DNA of 32,989 nucleotides, taken from JANNHP01 sp031404455 (GTDB lineage Bacteria; Planctomycetota; JAJSAM01; JAJVHW01). The notes beneath the pieces were generated by a model. That model did not search any database. It saw only the letters and a program-made list of their open reading frames with translations, and was not told where the DNA came from. The stretch spans positions 1 to 32,989 of the forward strand of contig JANNHP010000388.1 of NCBI GenBank assembly GCA_031404455.1, in the 5' to 3' direction. Positions 32,742-32,989 of this stretch are shown in pieces (the first letter of the stretch is position 1; every line of letters begins with the position of its first letter). The position numbers were made by a program, and so were the translations under genes.

Positions 32742-32765
32742 GTAGGGGCGACGAATGCGTCGCCC
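32742..32765 (+). repeat. REP-like palindrome (copy E)
   Basis: GTAG (32742-32745), then the perfect 8-bp stem GGGCGACG/CGTCGCCC (32746-32765) with loop AATG. It is a single copy of the same family as copies A-D, lying in the 147-base gap between prmC and the partial gene upstream. The following GCGGTCCG resembles the tail after other copies. Confidence 0.75.
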
Positions 32766-32870
32766 GCGGTCCGATCGGGTGATGACGCATCGCACCACCG
32801 ACGGCCCGCCGTCCTCCTCGACCGTGCGACCGGTGGCCGCGGCGGGCGACGCACCTGTTTGAGTATCCTG

Positions 32871-32989
32871 CTAATGATAGAGGGATTCCCGTCGATCGCG
32901 GAGCAAGTCGTTGTAGCGCGTGAGGGCTTTGTTCCGTGCGTCGGCAGGGTCGATCTCGACAAAATAGAGTTCTTCTTGGTCTCGCGGCG
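32871..32989 (-). CDS. C-terminal end of an unidentified protein, cut by window edge
   Basis: About 38 residues are visible before a TAG at 32871-32873. The end reads RDQEELYFVEIDPADARNKA and then a charged, mostly helical stretch finishing RRESLYH. Base composition is lower in GC than the neighbouring genes. The frame is open to the window edge and the composition looks coding, unlike the basic, Arg/Ser/Thr-rich alternatives. No family is recognised. It reads in the same direction as prmC and lies 147 bases upstream of it. Confidence 0.5.
   Translation of the reverse strand, partial: PRDQEELYFVEIDPADARNKALTRYNDLLRDRRESLYH

Noticed and set aside
32561..32962. A 133-residue frame crossing the upstream end of prmC
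   Set aside because: It is basic and domain-free, overlaps the prmC coding region in another frame and crosses REP copy E. The alternative short frame 32871-32989 has a more protein-like composition.

Overview
This window is about 33 kb of high-GC bacterial chromosome, mostly conserved housekeeping and cell-envelope genes. Long TPR proteins, FHA domains in a secretion operon, a TMTC-like membrane glycosyltransferase, LamG/DUF1080-like domains and a PurS-type domain fused to PurL together suggest Planctomycetota or a related lineage. This is an inference from gene content; no 16S or similar marker is present.

Layout. Positions 1-9024 (minus strand) hold a compact type II secretion / type IV pilus-like operon. 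In transcription order it encodes a double-FHA membrane protein, a PilM-PilN fusion, a PilO-like protein, a large TPR/beta-sandwich protein, a GspG-like pseudopilin and a second pseudopilin cut by the window edge. Just upstream, also on the minus strand, lies a GAF-AAA+-Fis sigma-54 activator (9320-11047). Positions 11111-18275 (minus) hold an overlapping gene chain: a family-2 glycosyltransferase, an asparagine synthase, a TMTC-like membrane protein with a long TPR tail, and RsmE. After a small anchored protein of unknown function and tRNA-Leu(UAG), the plus strand carries an anchored unknown protein, then tig-clpP-clpX and a membrane protein with a PH-like segment. A secreted PDZ protein and accA follow on the minus strand. 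Divergent from accA is purL (PurS-like domain fused to PurL), then purQ. A MazEF-type toxin-antitoxin pair, an unknown gene, prmC and the 3' end of another gene, all minus strand, complete the window.

The most interesting non-coding signals lie in the right-hand half. First, there are five copies of a short palindrome, each preceded by GTAG or GGAG. Two pairs are arranged as inverted repeats with compensatory stem changes. This is the architecture of REP/BIME elements mobilised by RAYT transposases, and no such transposase is in the window. Second, the last 66 bp of purQ occur again 675 bp downstream with three mismatches, and exactly one toxin-antitoxin operon lies between the copies. It looks like a minimal genomic island inserted at the 3' end of purQ. 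Third, several genes without a Shine-Dalgarno sequence have a TAnnnT-like box 6-8 bases before the start codon, three of them with a plausible -35 box 17 bases further up. This suggests leaderless transcription alongside ordinary SD-led operons.

All calls come from reading the sequence and recognising motifs. No database search or structure prediction was run.
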